DNA of 6,043 bases from an uncultured Muribaculaceae bacterium (GTDB lineage: Bacteria > Bacteroidota > Bacteroidia > Bacteroidales > Muribaculaceae). Of the stretch, positions 1 through 5,804 are shown in pieces (the first letter of the stretch is position 1; each line of letters begins with the position of its first letter). The notes under the pieces were generated by a model that saw nothing but the letters and a program-made list of their open reading frames with translations, searched no databases and was not told the DNA's origin. The translations under genes and the position numbers were made by a program. The DNA lies in the NCBI GenBank assembly GCA_910589095.1, contig CAJUSN010000123.1, positions 1,118 to 7,160 on the forward strand, written 5' to 3'.

Positions 1-18
1 ATTTCAGCGGAGCTATGA
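1..18 (+). CDS. C-terminal end of an upstream gene (partial)
   Basis: Frame 1 is open from the window edge and reads Ile-Ser-Ala-Glu-Leu, then a TGA at 16-18. That stop overlaps the ATG of the next gene (ATGA, bases 15-18), the usual sign of translationally coupled genes in one operon. Five codons are too few to identify a protein. By analogy with the amgK-murU pair of Pseudomonas, and with phosphotransferase genes beside such nucleotidyltransferases, the missing gene could be a sugar kinase of the aminoglycoside-phosphotransferase type, but that is inference only. Confidence 0.35.
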   Translation: MSAEL

Positions 19-767
19 AAGGAATGATTTTTGCAGCCGGACTGGGCACAAGGCTTCATCCGTTCACCCTTACCAAACCTAAAGCTTTGGTTGAAGTAGG
101 GGGTGTGCCTATGCTTGGTAGGGTTATTTCAAAGCTTGAAGATTCAGGCGTGAAAGAATTGGTAGTCAACGTACATCATTTCTCCAAGCAAGTGATAGAT
201 TATATATCGAGGTTGCCTATAAACGGGGTGAAAATATCCATCAGCGATGAGTCAGATCTGCTGCTTGATACCGGAGGCGGCTTGAAAAGAGCTTCAGGAT
301 TGCTTGCCGGTGATGAACCGGTATTGGTGCACAATGCGGATATTCTAACGGACTTCTCCCTTCCGGAAATGATGGCGGCCCATGAAAAGAGCGGTGCTGA
401 TGTCACACTGCTCGTGTCATCGCGCAAAACGAGCCGGCATTTGCTGTTCAACGAAGACGGTAGGATGGTCGGGTGGAACAATACGTTGACCGGCCAATAC
501 AAACCTGAGTATCTCAAGGAAGATTGCGAAAGGTTGGTGGAATTGGCTTTCGGCGGGGTGCACATACTGTCACCGGCAGCTTTGGAAATGTTGTGTGCTT
601 ATGATGCCGGCTGTGACGCATTCTCCATAATCCCGTTTTATATAGACTCTTGCCAAAAGCTTGACATTCGTGCATATGTGCCGAGCCGCCCTTATCACTG
701 GTTTGATGTTGGAAAGCCTGAAACACTCCAGGCTGCGCGGGAAGCTTCGCTCCGAGGCGAAATATAA
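15..767 (+). CDS. Sugar-1-phosphate nucleotidyltransferase, MurU/ManC-like
   Basis: This 250-residue cytoplasmic enzyme belongs to the NTP_transferase (Rossmann-like) family, which joins a nucleoside triphosphate to a sugar 1-phosphate, releasing pyrophosphate. The N-terminal signature is clear: AAGLGTRLHPFT at residues 7-18, then the PKALVEV segment from 22 with the catalytic-type Lys23. The DTGGG loop at 85-89 contacts the base and sugar in relatives, Asp109 in HNADILTDF is the expected first metal ligand, and Asp231 in WFDVGKPETL the second. There is no C-terminal left-handed helix or acyltransferase domain, so it is not a GlmU. The length and the TGGG and NADILTDF segments resemble MurU (N-acetylmuramate-1-phosphate uridylyltransferase, cell-wall recycling) more than RmlA, but substrate cannot be fixed from sequence; databases often label such proteins mannose-1-phosphate guanylyltransferase. 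The start is the ATG overlapping the upstream stop, so it is probably translationally coupled to that gene. Confidence 0.88.
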   Translation: MKGMIFAAGLGTRLHPFTLTKPKALVEVGGVPMLGRVISKLEDSGVKELVVNVHHFSKQVIDYISRLPINGVKISISDESDLLLDTGGGLKRASGLLAGDEPVLVHNADILTDFSLPEMMAAHEKSGADVTLLVSSRKTSRHLLFNEDGRMVGWNNTLTGQYKPEYLKEDCERLVELAFGGVHILSPAALEMLCAYDAGCDAFSIIPFYIDSCQKLDIRAYVPSRPYHWFDVGKPETLQAAREASLRGEI

Positions 768-836
768 TAATTGGATGATTCAAGTGGTTGCTTGCCTATA
801 TTCTATTGAAGCAATTAGAAATAATTGTCGGAAAAA

Positions 837-867
837 TTGGTTGTTACGATAAAAAAACGTAACTTTG
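837..867 (+). promoter_or_regulatory. Bacteroidota-type promoter of rpsP
   Basis: TAACTTTG at 860-867 matches the Bacteroidota -7 consensus TAnnTTTG exactly. TTGG at 837-840 lies 19 bases upstream, where the -33 element (TTTG/TTG) is expected. Transcription would begin near 873, giving a leader of about 44 bases before the rpsP ATG at 917. This also shows that a TTG at 865 in the other frame lies inside the promoter and is not a start codon. Confidence 0.75.
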
Positions 868-916
868 CACTCGCAAAAAGCAATACAAAACCAACAAATT
901 TTATTAATTTCAAAAA

Positions 917-1401
917 ATGGCAACAAAAATCAGATTACAACGTCATGGTCGCAAGAACTATGCGTTTTAGGTTCTTATAATCCGAACACTAATCCTGCTA
1001 CAGTAACTTTGAATTTCGAACGGGCTTTGTATTGGGTAAATGTAGGTGCACAGCCTACTGACACAGTTCGCAACATCCTCTCTAAGGAAGGTGTGCTCCT
1101 TATGAAGCACCTTCAGGGTGGTGTTAAGAAAGGCGCTTTTGATGAAGCAGAAGCTGAACGCCGTTTCGCTGCCTGGAAACAGAACAAGCAGGCCGGTGTT
1201 GACGCTCTCAAGGCTTCCATGGCAACCGCCAAGGAACTCGAACTCAAGAAGCGTCTTGAAGACGAGCAGGCTAAGAATGCAGCTAAGGCTGAGGCCGTAG
1301 CCAAGAAAAAGGCTGAAATCGCCGCTGCCAAAGCTGAAGCTGAAGCAGCTGCTGCCGCCGAAGAGGCTGCTGCAACTGAAGAAGCTCCTGCCGCTGAATA
1401 A
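917..1401 (+). pseudogene. rpsP: 30S ribosomal protein S16, disrupted by internal deletion and frameshift
   Basis: S16 is a primary-binding protein of the small ribosomal subunit. The ATG at 917 opens a perfect S16 N-terminus (MATKIRLQRHGRKNYAF), but codon 18 is TAG (968-970). The protein resumes in another frame with LGSYNPNTNPATV, LNFERALYWVNVGAQPTD, then GVLLMKHL and GVKKGAFDE, all typical of Bacteroidales S16, and ends at TAA 1399-1401. Missing between Phe17 and the Gly of GSYNP is the family core, which normally runs roughly Y-x-I-V-x-A-D-S-R-A-P-R-D-G-x-F-x-E-K. Only two bases remain where about 60 are expected, so about 58 bases are gone, hence the frameshift. From about 1195 to the stop lies an Ala/Lys/Glu-rich tail with coiled-coil character, usual for S16 in this phylum though absent from the 80-90 residue proteins of E. 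coli and Bacillus. Promoter and terminator are intact. I suspect an assembly or read error; the alternative is a true pseudogene with a second copy elsewhere. Confidence 0.9.
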
Positions 1402-1434
1402 TTGCGGACAGTTTAGCCGATTGACAATTTGCAC

Positions 1435-1466
1435 AAGAGGATGCGCCACATGGACGCATCCTCTTT
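1435..1466 (+). terminator. Rho-independent terminator after rpsP
   Basis: AAGAGGATGCG at 1435-1445 pairs perfectly with CGCATCCTCTT at 1455-1465, an 11-base-pair stem with a 9-base loop (1446-1454), followed by a short T-rich stretch (TTTCGTG). It starts 33 bases after the rpsP stop, and no coding sequence overlaps it. The A-rich 5' side means it could also terminate leftward transcription. Confidence 0.85.
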
Positions 1467-1549
1467 CGTGTTCATGGGGAACGGATATGATGATTTTTGC
1501 TTGTTAAAATTCGCTAATTGAGAGGGCGTGTTCCGAACAGATTGACATA

Positions 1550-1583
1550 TTGGTGTGTAATAACTACAAATAAAGTAAGTTTT
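1550..1583 (+). promoter_or_regulatory. Possible promoter of the His-rich secreted protein gene
   Basis: TAAGTTTT at 1576-1583 matches seven of eight positions of the TAnnTTTG -7 element if the N positions are counted (T in place of the final G). TTGG at 1550-1553 could be a -33 element, although the 22-base spacer is slightly long. The predicted start near 1590 would leave only about 14 bases of leader before the ATG at 1604. The gene lies beyond the rpsP terminator and needs its own promoter, but this match is weak. Confidence 0.35.
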
Positions 1584-1603
1584 TATCTTAAAATTGAATC
1601 ACT

Positions 1604-1894
1604 ATGAAACGCTTTCTCACCATCCTCCTCATATCGTTGGTTTCTTTGGCCGGAATAGGCGTGTCGGCCCAAGTAGGCTATAATTTCTGGCTCTCTACCG
1701 AGGGTGCCGGTGTGCACATCACCAATCGAAACTATGGTCCCCCTCCACCTCCTCGTCATCACCATCATAGATATTCTCCTCCTCGCCATCACCATTCCAA
1801 AAAGGCGTGGAAGAAATATAAAAAGATGCAGAAGGCACGTAAGAAATATGACAAAGCTCGCCGCGAGTATTATCACGAGCGCTGTCACCACTAA
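1604..1894 (+). CDS. Small secreted His/Pro/Lys-rich protein of unknown function
   Basis: This 96-residue protein opens with a clear Sec signal peptide: Lys2-Arg3, a hydrophobic core (4-18), and a likely signal peptidase I site after VSA (residue 22), followed by Gln. No lipobox cysteine is present, so it is probably periplasmic or exported further. The mature part has three zones: a hydrophobic/aromatic stretch (VGYNFWLSTEGAGVHI, 24-39), a Pro/His zone (46-64) with five consecutive Pro, then PPRHHHHRYS followed by PPRHHHS, two copies of a ten-residue unit, and a strongly basic Lys/Arg/Tyr helix (66-93) ending in CHH. There are 11 histidines and one cysteine, which suggests metal or haem-like ligand binding, but no known domain is recognised. 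I take it as real because of the good signal peptide, the biased composition and the position between a terminator and a convergent gene. It ends six bases from the convergent acetyltransferase stop. Confidence 0.75.
   Translation: MKRFLTILLISLVSLAGIGVSAQVGYNFWLSTEGAGVHITNRNYGPPPPPRHHHHRYSPPRHHHSKKAWKKYKKMQKARKKYDKARREYYHERCHH
1748..1795 (+). repeat. Imperfect 30-base tandem unit inside the His-rich gene
   Basis: CCTCCTCGTCATCACCAT (1748-1765) recurs as CCTCCTCGCCATCACCAT (1778-1795) with one mismatch and a 30-base period, which equals ten codons. It encodes the two Pro-Pro-Arg-His-His-His units. The mismatch is at a third codon position (CGT versus CGC), so the amino acids are unchanged. 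This suggests that the His-rich zone grew by duplication. Confidence 0.75.
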
Positions 1895-1900
1895 TACCTT

Positions 1901-2338
1901 CTAAGGCTTTACAAGATATATCATATCTTTTAGCGTAACGCCTTCTTCCACTATAGGATGCGGATAGTTAAGAGTAAAGAAATCAGGCACGGTGTGCGAA
2001 ACTCTGAATCCACACTTTTTGTAAAAAAGTAATGTGGATGGTGTTTCGCCCGTGCCCAGTTTTATATTTGTCGCAGGCCACATCCTCTCCACAGCGTAAA
2101 GCAGGTCACGACCTATGCCTTCACGCCGGTGGTCGGGGTGAACCGCAAGATTCTTGACTTCTACCCATCCGGGCTCTTCTCGGGTTACGGCGCATACTCC
2201 AACAATCTCTGAATCCTTTCGGGCAACGATTAGTATGCTATGGCCAATATATCGCGCAACCATAGCTTCGGACTCATCGCCCATAAGAAGCAGTGGCATT
2301 AGGTCGCTGACGTCGCCATGATATACTGAAATGTCCAT
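1901..2338 (-). CDS. GNAT-family N-acetyltransferase, YvbK-like
   Basis: This 145-residue protein has one complete GNAT fold, which transfers an acetyl group from acetyl-CoA to an amine. Motif A is clear: VEVKNLAVHPDHRREGIGRDLL at residues 59-80, with the acetyl-CoA pyrophosphate-binding pattern R71-x-x-G74-x-G76. The later motif is TLLFYKKCGF (102-111), with a Tyr (106) in the usual general-acid position. The GTGETPS segment and the ending with DFFTLNYPHPIVEEGVTLKDMI resemble the Bacillus YvbK/putative-acetyltransferase group rather than RimI. The substrate is unknown. It begins only 13 bases after the stop of the tandem GNAT gene upstream on the same strand, so the two are probably co-transcribed. 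Its stop faces the stop of the His-rich gene across six bases, without an obvious shared terminator. Confidence 0.88.
   Translation of the reverse strand: MDISVYHGDVSDLMPLLLMGDESEAMVARYIGHSILIVARKDSEIVGVCAVTREEPGWVEVKNLAVHPDHRREGIGRDLLYAVERMWPATNIKLGTGETPSTLLFYKKCGFRVSHTVPDFFTLNYPHPIVEEGVTLKDMIYLVKP
1913..1930 (+). terminator. Weak AT-rich hairpin after the His-rich gene
   Basis: AAGATAT (1913-1919) and ATATCTT (1923-1929) form a perfect seven-base-pair inverted repeat with a three-base loop, followed by TTT. It lies 18 bases past the stop of the + strand gene and within the 3' end of the convergent acetyltransferase gene. It could act as a weak terminator for the + strand transcript, but the stem has only two G-C pairs and may be chance. 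Confidence 0.3.
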
Positions 2339-2351
2339 TTGAAAATATGAA

Positions 2352-3203
2352 CTAAATTGGACGCATCATGGCGAATTGCGATAATCCCTTTTCAAAATTC
2401 ATTGCTGAGAGAAATCCGGTCAAAGATTTGCAACTCGCCTCTATATTAAGTGCCTTTATCCTCTGTGCTCTGAAATCCGTCAATGCGTTGGCAAGTAGAG
2501 CTGTACCAATGCCTCTTCGGCGCACGTCTTGCCTAACTGCTATCTGGGTCAAATCGCCGGTAGAAGGATCTGTCACGCAGAAACCAACCGCCTCATTGTC
2601 AAGAAAAGCGCCTTTGATTTTCAATCCATCCCGGCCGCGGCTGATTGATTCAAGCGAGTTTTGCCATGATGGTGTGAAATCGGTAAACATCTCCATCGTT
2701 CCCAACTTGTCAGGATCGAGTGTGCGAATGTCCGGGTTCGCTACGGTCCGTGCCTTGATATTGAGATTACCAACGGCCTGATTGTAGCAATCATAATTTG
2801 CACACACCTTGAAACCGGCATTGCGGTATACCTTTATGGCCGCTTCATTATCGCAAAGCACCTCCAGCAGATAATTTCTTACACCGGCCTCCCGTAGCGT
2901 TGGTATCGACTGCTCGAACAGTTTCCCTGCAAATCCTTTCCCCCTATAAGCGGGAACTGTGCCGGTACCGCAATCATAGCATGTCTTTTCGCCTTGGAAC
3001 GTGCCATAACCGTTAAGAATAAAAGCTACTATACGCCCGTCGGCTACGGCTCCAATTGATAGCGCCGGCTTATATCCTCGGCGTTCAAGCATACGTTCTA
3101 TTTCCTCACGGGTGAATCCCACTGCGTAGTCAGAAAATGCTTCCATAAAAGCATCAAGTACCTGTTGAGGAGTGGCTTGACTTAAAGAGATTGTTCCTGT
3201 CAT
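2352..3203 (-). CDS. Tandem-domain GNAT N-acetyltransferase
   Basis: This 283-residue protein contains two GNAT folds in one chain. In the first (about 1-145), motif A is CGTGTVPAYRGKGFAGKLFEQ (residues 78-98) with R87-x-x-G90-x-A92, followed by LLEVLCDNEAAIKVYRNAGF (112-131), the typical beta4-to-alpha4 region with Asn119 and Tyr126. The second (about 150-283) has LTQIAVRQDVRRRGIGTALL (218-237) with R228-x-x-G231-x-G233, then a less typical final motif (LTGFLSAMNFEKG) lacking the usual Tyr. Both acetyl-CoA sites look intact in motif A; the second may be catalytically altered. An SWQNSLESI segment at 179-187 links the halves. The substrate is not recognisable. It is the first gene of a probable two-gene operon with the single-domain GNAT gene downstream and has its own upstream promoter element. 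Confidence 0.88.
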   Translation of the reverse strand: MTGTISLSQATPQQVLDAFMEAFSDYAVGFTREEIERMLERRGYKPALSIGAVADGRIVAFILNGYGTFQGEKTCYDCGTGTVPAYRGKGFAGKLFEQSIPTLREAGVRNYLLEVLCDNEAAIKVYRNAGFKVCANYDCYNQAVGNLNIKARTVANPDIRTLDPDKLGTMEMFTDFTPSWQNSLESISRGRDGLKIKGAFLDNEAVGFCVTDPSTGDLTQIAVRQDVRRRGIGTALLANALTDFRAQRIKALNIEASCKSLTGFLSAMNFEKGLSQFAMMRPI

Positions 3204-3228
3204 GAGTCTAATGTTTGTGAATAGTATG

Positions 3229-3236
3229 CAAAGTTA
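3229..3236 (-). promoter_or_regulatory. -7 element for the acetyltransferase operon
   Basis: Read on the minus strand, the sequence is TAACTTTG, an exact TAnnTTTG match identical to that of rpsP. Transcription would start near 3222, giving a leader of about 19 bases before the ATG at 3203. No convincing -33 TTTG is seen; only a T-run lies near the right distance. Confidence 0.6.
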
Positions 3237-3298
3237 ACTAATTCATCTGAAAAATCTGCTCCGGGTGGGCATGGTTTTATTTTACCGGCAAATTTAGT

Positions 3299-3306
3299 TA
3301 CCTTTG
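3299..3306 (+). promoter_or_regulatory. -7 element for the small membrane protein gene
   Basis: TACCTTTG is an exact match to TAnnTTTG, with a T-rich segment (3275-3283) about 20 bases upstream as a possible -33 region. Transcription would begin near 3313. This supports the ATG at 3341 over the in-frame TTG at 3314, which would be essentially leaderless. It lies about 63 bases from the divergent acetyltransferase promoter. Confidence 0.6.
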
Positions 3307-3340
3307 CGTAATATTGAATATTTCATTAGAAAATCTGAAA

Positions 3341-3604
3341 ATGTCCGCACCGCTCTTGCCCCGCATTCGTCAGTGGCTCGCATCGCTTTCATTTCGTTCA
3401 GGTGTGATATGCGCTGTGTGTGCCGCACTCTTCTATGCAGTGTCGTTTGGTCAGATGCTGTTACCGATTTCAGCCACTGCCAAAGGGGGATTATGGGTGC
3501 TTTTTTTCGGGCTGGCCAAAACTGCGCAGTACTCCGCTCTGCTCATAATGGGTAAAGAGGGGGTGAAACGGATGAAGCGGCTGTTCCTCCGCCGTTCCGA
3601 ATAG
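3341..3604 (+). CDS. Small two-helix inner-membrane protein of unknown function
   Basis: From the ATG at 3341 this is an 87-residue protein; an in-frame TTG at 3314 would add nine residues but falls at the predicted transcription start. Two hydrophobic segments are visible, about residues 21-41 (GVICAVCAALFYAVSFGQML) and 50-70 (GLWVLFFGLAKTAQYSALLI), joined by a short loop (PISATAKG). The N-terminus (Arg8, Arg10, Arg19) and the C-terminus (KEGVKRMKRLFLRR) are basic, so both ends should face the cytoplasm. The pattern of aromatic and small residues around GLAKTAQYSALLI looks like a conserved Bacteroidales small membrane protein, but I cannot name a family or function. The stop lies two bases from the convergent stop of the outer-membrane receptor gene. 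Confidence 0.72.
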   Translation: MSAPLLPRIRQWLASLSFRSGVICAVCAALFYAVSFGQMLLPISATAKGGLWVLFFGLAKTAQYSALLIMGKEGVKRMKRLFLRRSE

Positions 3605-3606
3605 GT

Positions 3607-5655
3607 TCAATTGCCAGTCCCGAAGCGGGATATGTCAGTGTCAGGCTGTTGTTCCTCCTTGGGTTTGAAGCCATTGAAGCGATACACAAAAGTTAGGTTC
3701 AGACTTTGGTTCATGTTGAGCGTTTTCAAGCGGTAATCCTGACCCGAGAAATTGATTCTCAGAATAGGGTTGCAGCTGTTGAAAATATCATTAGCTTTCA
3801 GATTGAGTTCGCAACAGCGTTTCATTCCAAATTGCCATTTTACCCCGGCATCGATTTTCCAAAGTGGATCCATGCGTCCTCCACCCTGGATCATTCCGGC
3901 CATATATGAGGCATCGACCGACAAAGTCACCGGACATGAAGGCGTGAAACGTATGGTATTGTTCAGCCCGATATATCCGCCCCAGCGTCTGTTGTCAAAG
4001 CTAAGATCATGGAAATGTGTAGATTTCTGACGTGAATGATAGATGTTTAATGTGGTTGTTGCGTTCCAAATGTTTTTTACGTCAAACGGGATATGGAGTT
4101 GGAGTCCTGCAGTCCGGGAATAATCAAGGTTCAAGGTCTGGAAAACAAGATGGAGGTCGGACGTTGATTGATATGGCAATTGAACTGAGTAGTCATCGGC
4201 GTAAAGCACATATAATGTTGCAGCATATTTTTGCTTCAGGATATAACTGAGTTGACCCGAGTAATTCATGTAAGGCTGTAATGCGGGATTGCCGAGAATC
4301 ATGGAATAGTCATTTATATAAGAGGAACCTCCATGCAATTCCCAATAAGATGGATAAACGCGGTCCGTGCTGAAATTCAGTTGGAATATGCTTGTGGGAG
4401 TCTTGTAGAAAGTTGCGCCTAACTGAGGTATGACATTCCAATTATGCTGATAGTCATTATGGAAGTACTCTGCGCTGACCGATGTGTTGAACGACAGCCC
4501 CCATGGGAATGTTGCTCGCGTGGAGATGTACACACTTGCCACATCTTCGCGCAATCTGTTGTCAAATCCCGGATTTTCAGGAAACTTATAGAATTGGCGG
4601 CTTTTATCATCAGAATGTTGATACTCCGCACCGTACCCCAAGGTCCATGCGCCCAGGGTGTGCTCTTGATCCAAATAGCTGTGCCATCGGTTAACTGTCT
4701 GACTGTTTTCGGAATTGACTTCCTCAGTTTCGCCCTTGAAAAGGTTCTGACGTCGATGCTCGTTATAGCGGGTAAAATCAGTGCCTAAGGTTAGTCCGAA
4801 TGAGCTTTCATACCGCAGTGCCACATTGTGATAGCCCGTGGGAGTCAGTCCGCGGTAAAGATTTCTGAAATCTCCTAATGTCCCGTCTGATAAACTCTCA
4901 TTGCGGATGCCCGACGTAATCTGCCCGTTGTAGGTGAGCTTAAGTTTCTTGTAGGAAACGGTAGCGTATATCAGATTGTTCCAGTTGCGTCCTATCTGGC
5001 GCATGTCATCTTCTATGGGATGGGTATTCCCTTCAAGAATATGATTGGAAAAGGTGTTCTGGCCACTGTAGGTTTGGTTGCGGTTCAGCGACCAAGTAAG
5101 GTCGAATCTCCAGTCTTTAACAGCATAAGTGACATTCAATCCGCTGGAAAATGAAGCGTAATGTGCTTGAGTGTAGCCCAGCGTTGCCTGGCCCATCAGG
5201 CCGTCGAGAGGACGGGGCGTCTTCAGAACCACGTTTATTACCGCTCCGCTGACATGGTACTTTGCAGGGGCGGAATACATTATTTCCACATTTTTCAGTC
5301 GGTCAACCGGAGTTGAATACAGAAGTTGATACAGATTCTGTAGCGGCATAGTGGTTGGTTCGCCATTCAGGATAATTGTCACCGAAGCAGCTCCATTTAA
5401 TCCTATGGCTCCATCATTATTTACCACCCCAGGAAGATATCCCAACGCTTCAAGTATGTTTGTGACGGGTTTGTCCCTTACAATATTCGGCAAGTCTACT
5501 ACCATCACCCCGTCATGCCCATTGATTTGAGGTTTTTCACCGTTTACCACCACTTCGTTGAGTTCCTGCATGGCAATTGAGTCAGCTGTCTCCATCTGCG
5601 AATATACTGAAATTGTAAATAGCAATGAAATAATAGTGATAAGTATTCTTTTCAT
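3607..5655 (-). CDS. TonB-dependent-receptor-like outer-membrane beta-barrel protein
   Basis: This 682-residue protein has a Sec signal peptide (Lys2-Arg3, hydrophobic 4-17, cleavage probably after Ser19). The ELNEVVVNGEKP segment (31-42) resembles the linker that precedes the plug in Bacteroidota TonB-dependent receptors. The plug spans about 45-150, with VTNILEALGYLPGVV (64-78), LNGAASVTIILNGEP and DRLKNVEIMYSAPAKYHVSG, ending in AINVVLK. The rest is a beta-barrel with many alternating aromatic strands, closing with LNLTFVYRFNGF and a hydrophilic tail with SRFG, resembling the outer membrane beta-barrel family of PF14905 type. The N-terminal carboxypeptidase-regulatory-like domain common in relatives is absent, so it is shorter than many. 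No SusD partner is adjacent, so glycan import by a SusCD pair is not indicated. The substrate is unknown. It is divergent from a probable sensor kinase gene, with repeats between that may control it. Confidence 0.88.
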   Translation of the reverse strand: MKRILITIISLLFTISVYSQMETADSIAMQELNEVVVNGEKPQINGHDGVMVVDLPNIVRDKPVTNILEALGYLPGVVNNDGAIGLNGAASVTIILNGEPTTMPLQNLYQLLYSTPVDRLKNVEIMYSAPAKYHVSGAVINVVLKTPRPLDGLMGQATLGYTQAHYASFSSGLNVTYAVKDWRFDLTWSLNRNQTYSGQNTFSNHILEGNTHPIEDDMRQIGRNWNNLIYATVSYKKLKLTYNGQITSGIRNESLSDGTLGDFRNLYRGLTPTGYHNVALRYESSFGLTLGTDFTRYNEHRRQNLFKGETEEVNSENSQTVNRWHSYLDQEHTLGAWTLGYGAEYQHSDDKSRQFYKFPENPGFDNRLREDVASVYISTRATFPWGLSFNTSVSAEYFHNDYQHNWNVIPQLGATFYKTPTSIFQLNFSTDRVYPSYWELHGGSSYINDYSMILGNPALQPYMNYSGQLSYILKQKYAATLYVLYADDYSVQLPYQSTSDLHLVFQTLNLDYSRTAGLQLHIPFDVKNIWNATTTLNIYHSRQKSTHFHDLSFDNRRWGGYIGLNNTIRFTPSCPVTLSVDASYMAGMIQGGGRMDPLWKIDAGVKWQFGMKRCCELNLKANDIFNSCNPILRINFSGQDYRLKTLNMNQSLNLTFVYRFNGFKPKEEQQPDTDISRFGTGN

Positions 5656-5687
5656 ATAATAAGTGTGAATTTATTAAGCAAGTGTTG

Positions 5688-5695
5688 CAAATTTA
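5688..5695 (-). promoter_or_regulatory. -7 element of the outer-membrane receptor gene
   Basis: On the minus strand the sequence is TAAATTTG, an exact TAnnTTTG match, placing transcription start near 5681 and leaving about a 26-base leader before the ATG at 5655. No TTTG or TTG occurs 19-21 bases upstream on this strand, so the promoter lacks a -33 element and may depend on an activator, possibly at the direct repeats lying at about -47 to -84. Confidence 0.6.
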
Positions 5696-5727
5696 GCCAT
5701 GCAATCGCTTGCTATTGTCATCAGCAA

Positions 5728-5765
5728 CCTTATTTAGTCTTAAGCCTTGCCTTATTTAGTCTTAA
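5728..5765. repeat. 16-base direct repeat pair, candidate regulator-binding site
   Basis: CCTTATTTAGTCTTAA occurs at 5728-5743 and again at 5750-5765 without mismatch, separated by six bases, so the period is 22 bases, about two helical turns. Response regulators of the OmpR type often bind such same-face direct repeats. The pair lies about 47-84 bases upstream of the predicted receptor transcription start and about 54-91 bases upstream of that of the divergent membrane-sensor gene. A nine-base piece, AGTCTTAAA, of the second copy and its flank recurs inverted at 5829-5837 in the leader of the sensor gene. Confidence 0.7.
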
Positions 5766-5804
5766 ATCTGCAATGTAGTGCGTGGCATAGCGGAAAATTA
5801 TATG

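Noticed and set aside
812..827. CAATTA-GAAA-TAATTG hairpin between the nucleotidyltransferase and rpsP
   Set aside because: The six-base-pair stem has only one G-C pair and is not followed by a T-run, so it is too weak to call a terminator.
865..970. Reading rpsP from a TTG at 865 in frame with the downstream S16 body
   Set aside because: The TTG lies within the TAACTTTG promoter element, upstream of the expected transcript start, and the resulting N-terminus has no resemblance to S16. The real S16 N-terminus is in another frame from the ATG at 917.
959..975. Programmed ribosomal frameshift or translational bypass rescuing rpsP
   Set aside because: A -1 shift at GTTTTAG would join Phe17 to LGSYNP, but there is no strong slippery heptamer or stimulatory structure evident, and the product would still lack about 19 core residues. 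Bypass would need the skipped sequence to be extra, whereas here sequence is missing.
967..1449. Minus-strand frame of 160 codons opposite rpsP
   Set aside because: It lies opposite the S16 body and runs through the terminator hairpin; its Ser/Phe/Leu-rich composition is the expected complement of the Ala/Lys/Glu-rich tail.
1583..1891. Minus-strand frame of 102 codons with a hydrophobic start opposite the His-rich gene
   Set aside because: The + strand frame has a well-formed signal peptide and a better placed start. The minus-strand product is Met/Arg-rich as expected from the complement of His codons, and no promoter element was seen for it.
2368..2781. Plus-strand frame of 137 codons opposite the tandem GNAT gene
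   Set aside because: It is antisense to a gene with two clear GNAT motifs, and its translation shows no domain or compositional sense of its own.
3618..3630. TCCCG-AAG-CGGGA hairpin near the end of the receptor gene
   Set aside because: It is a perfect but only five-base-pair stem inside the receptor coding sequence, without a T-run on either side; it encodes part of the conserved-looking tail.
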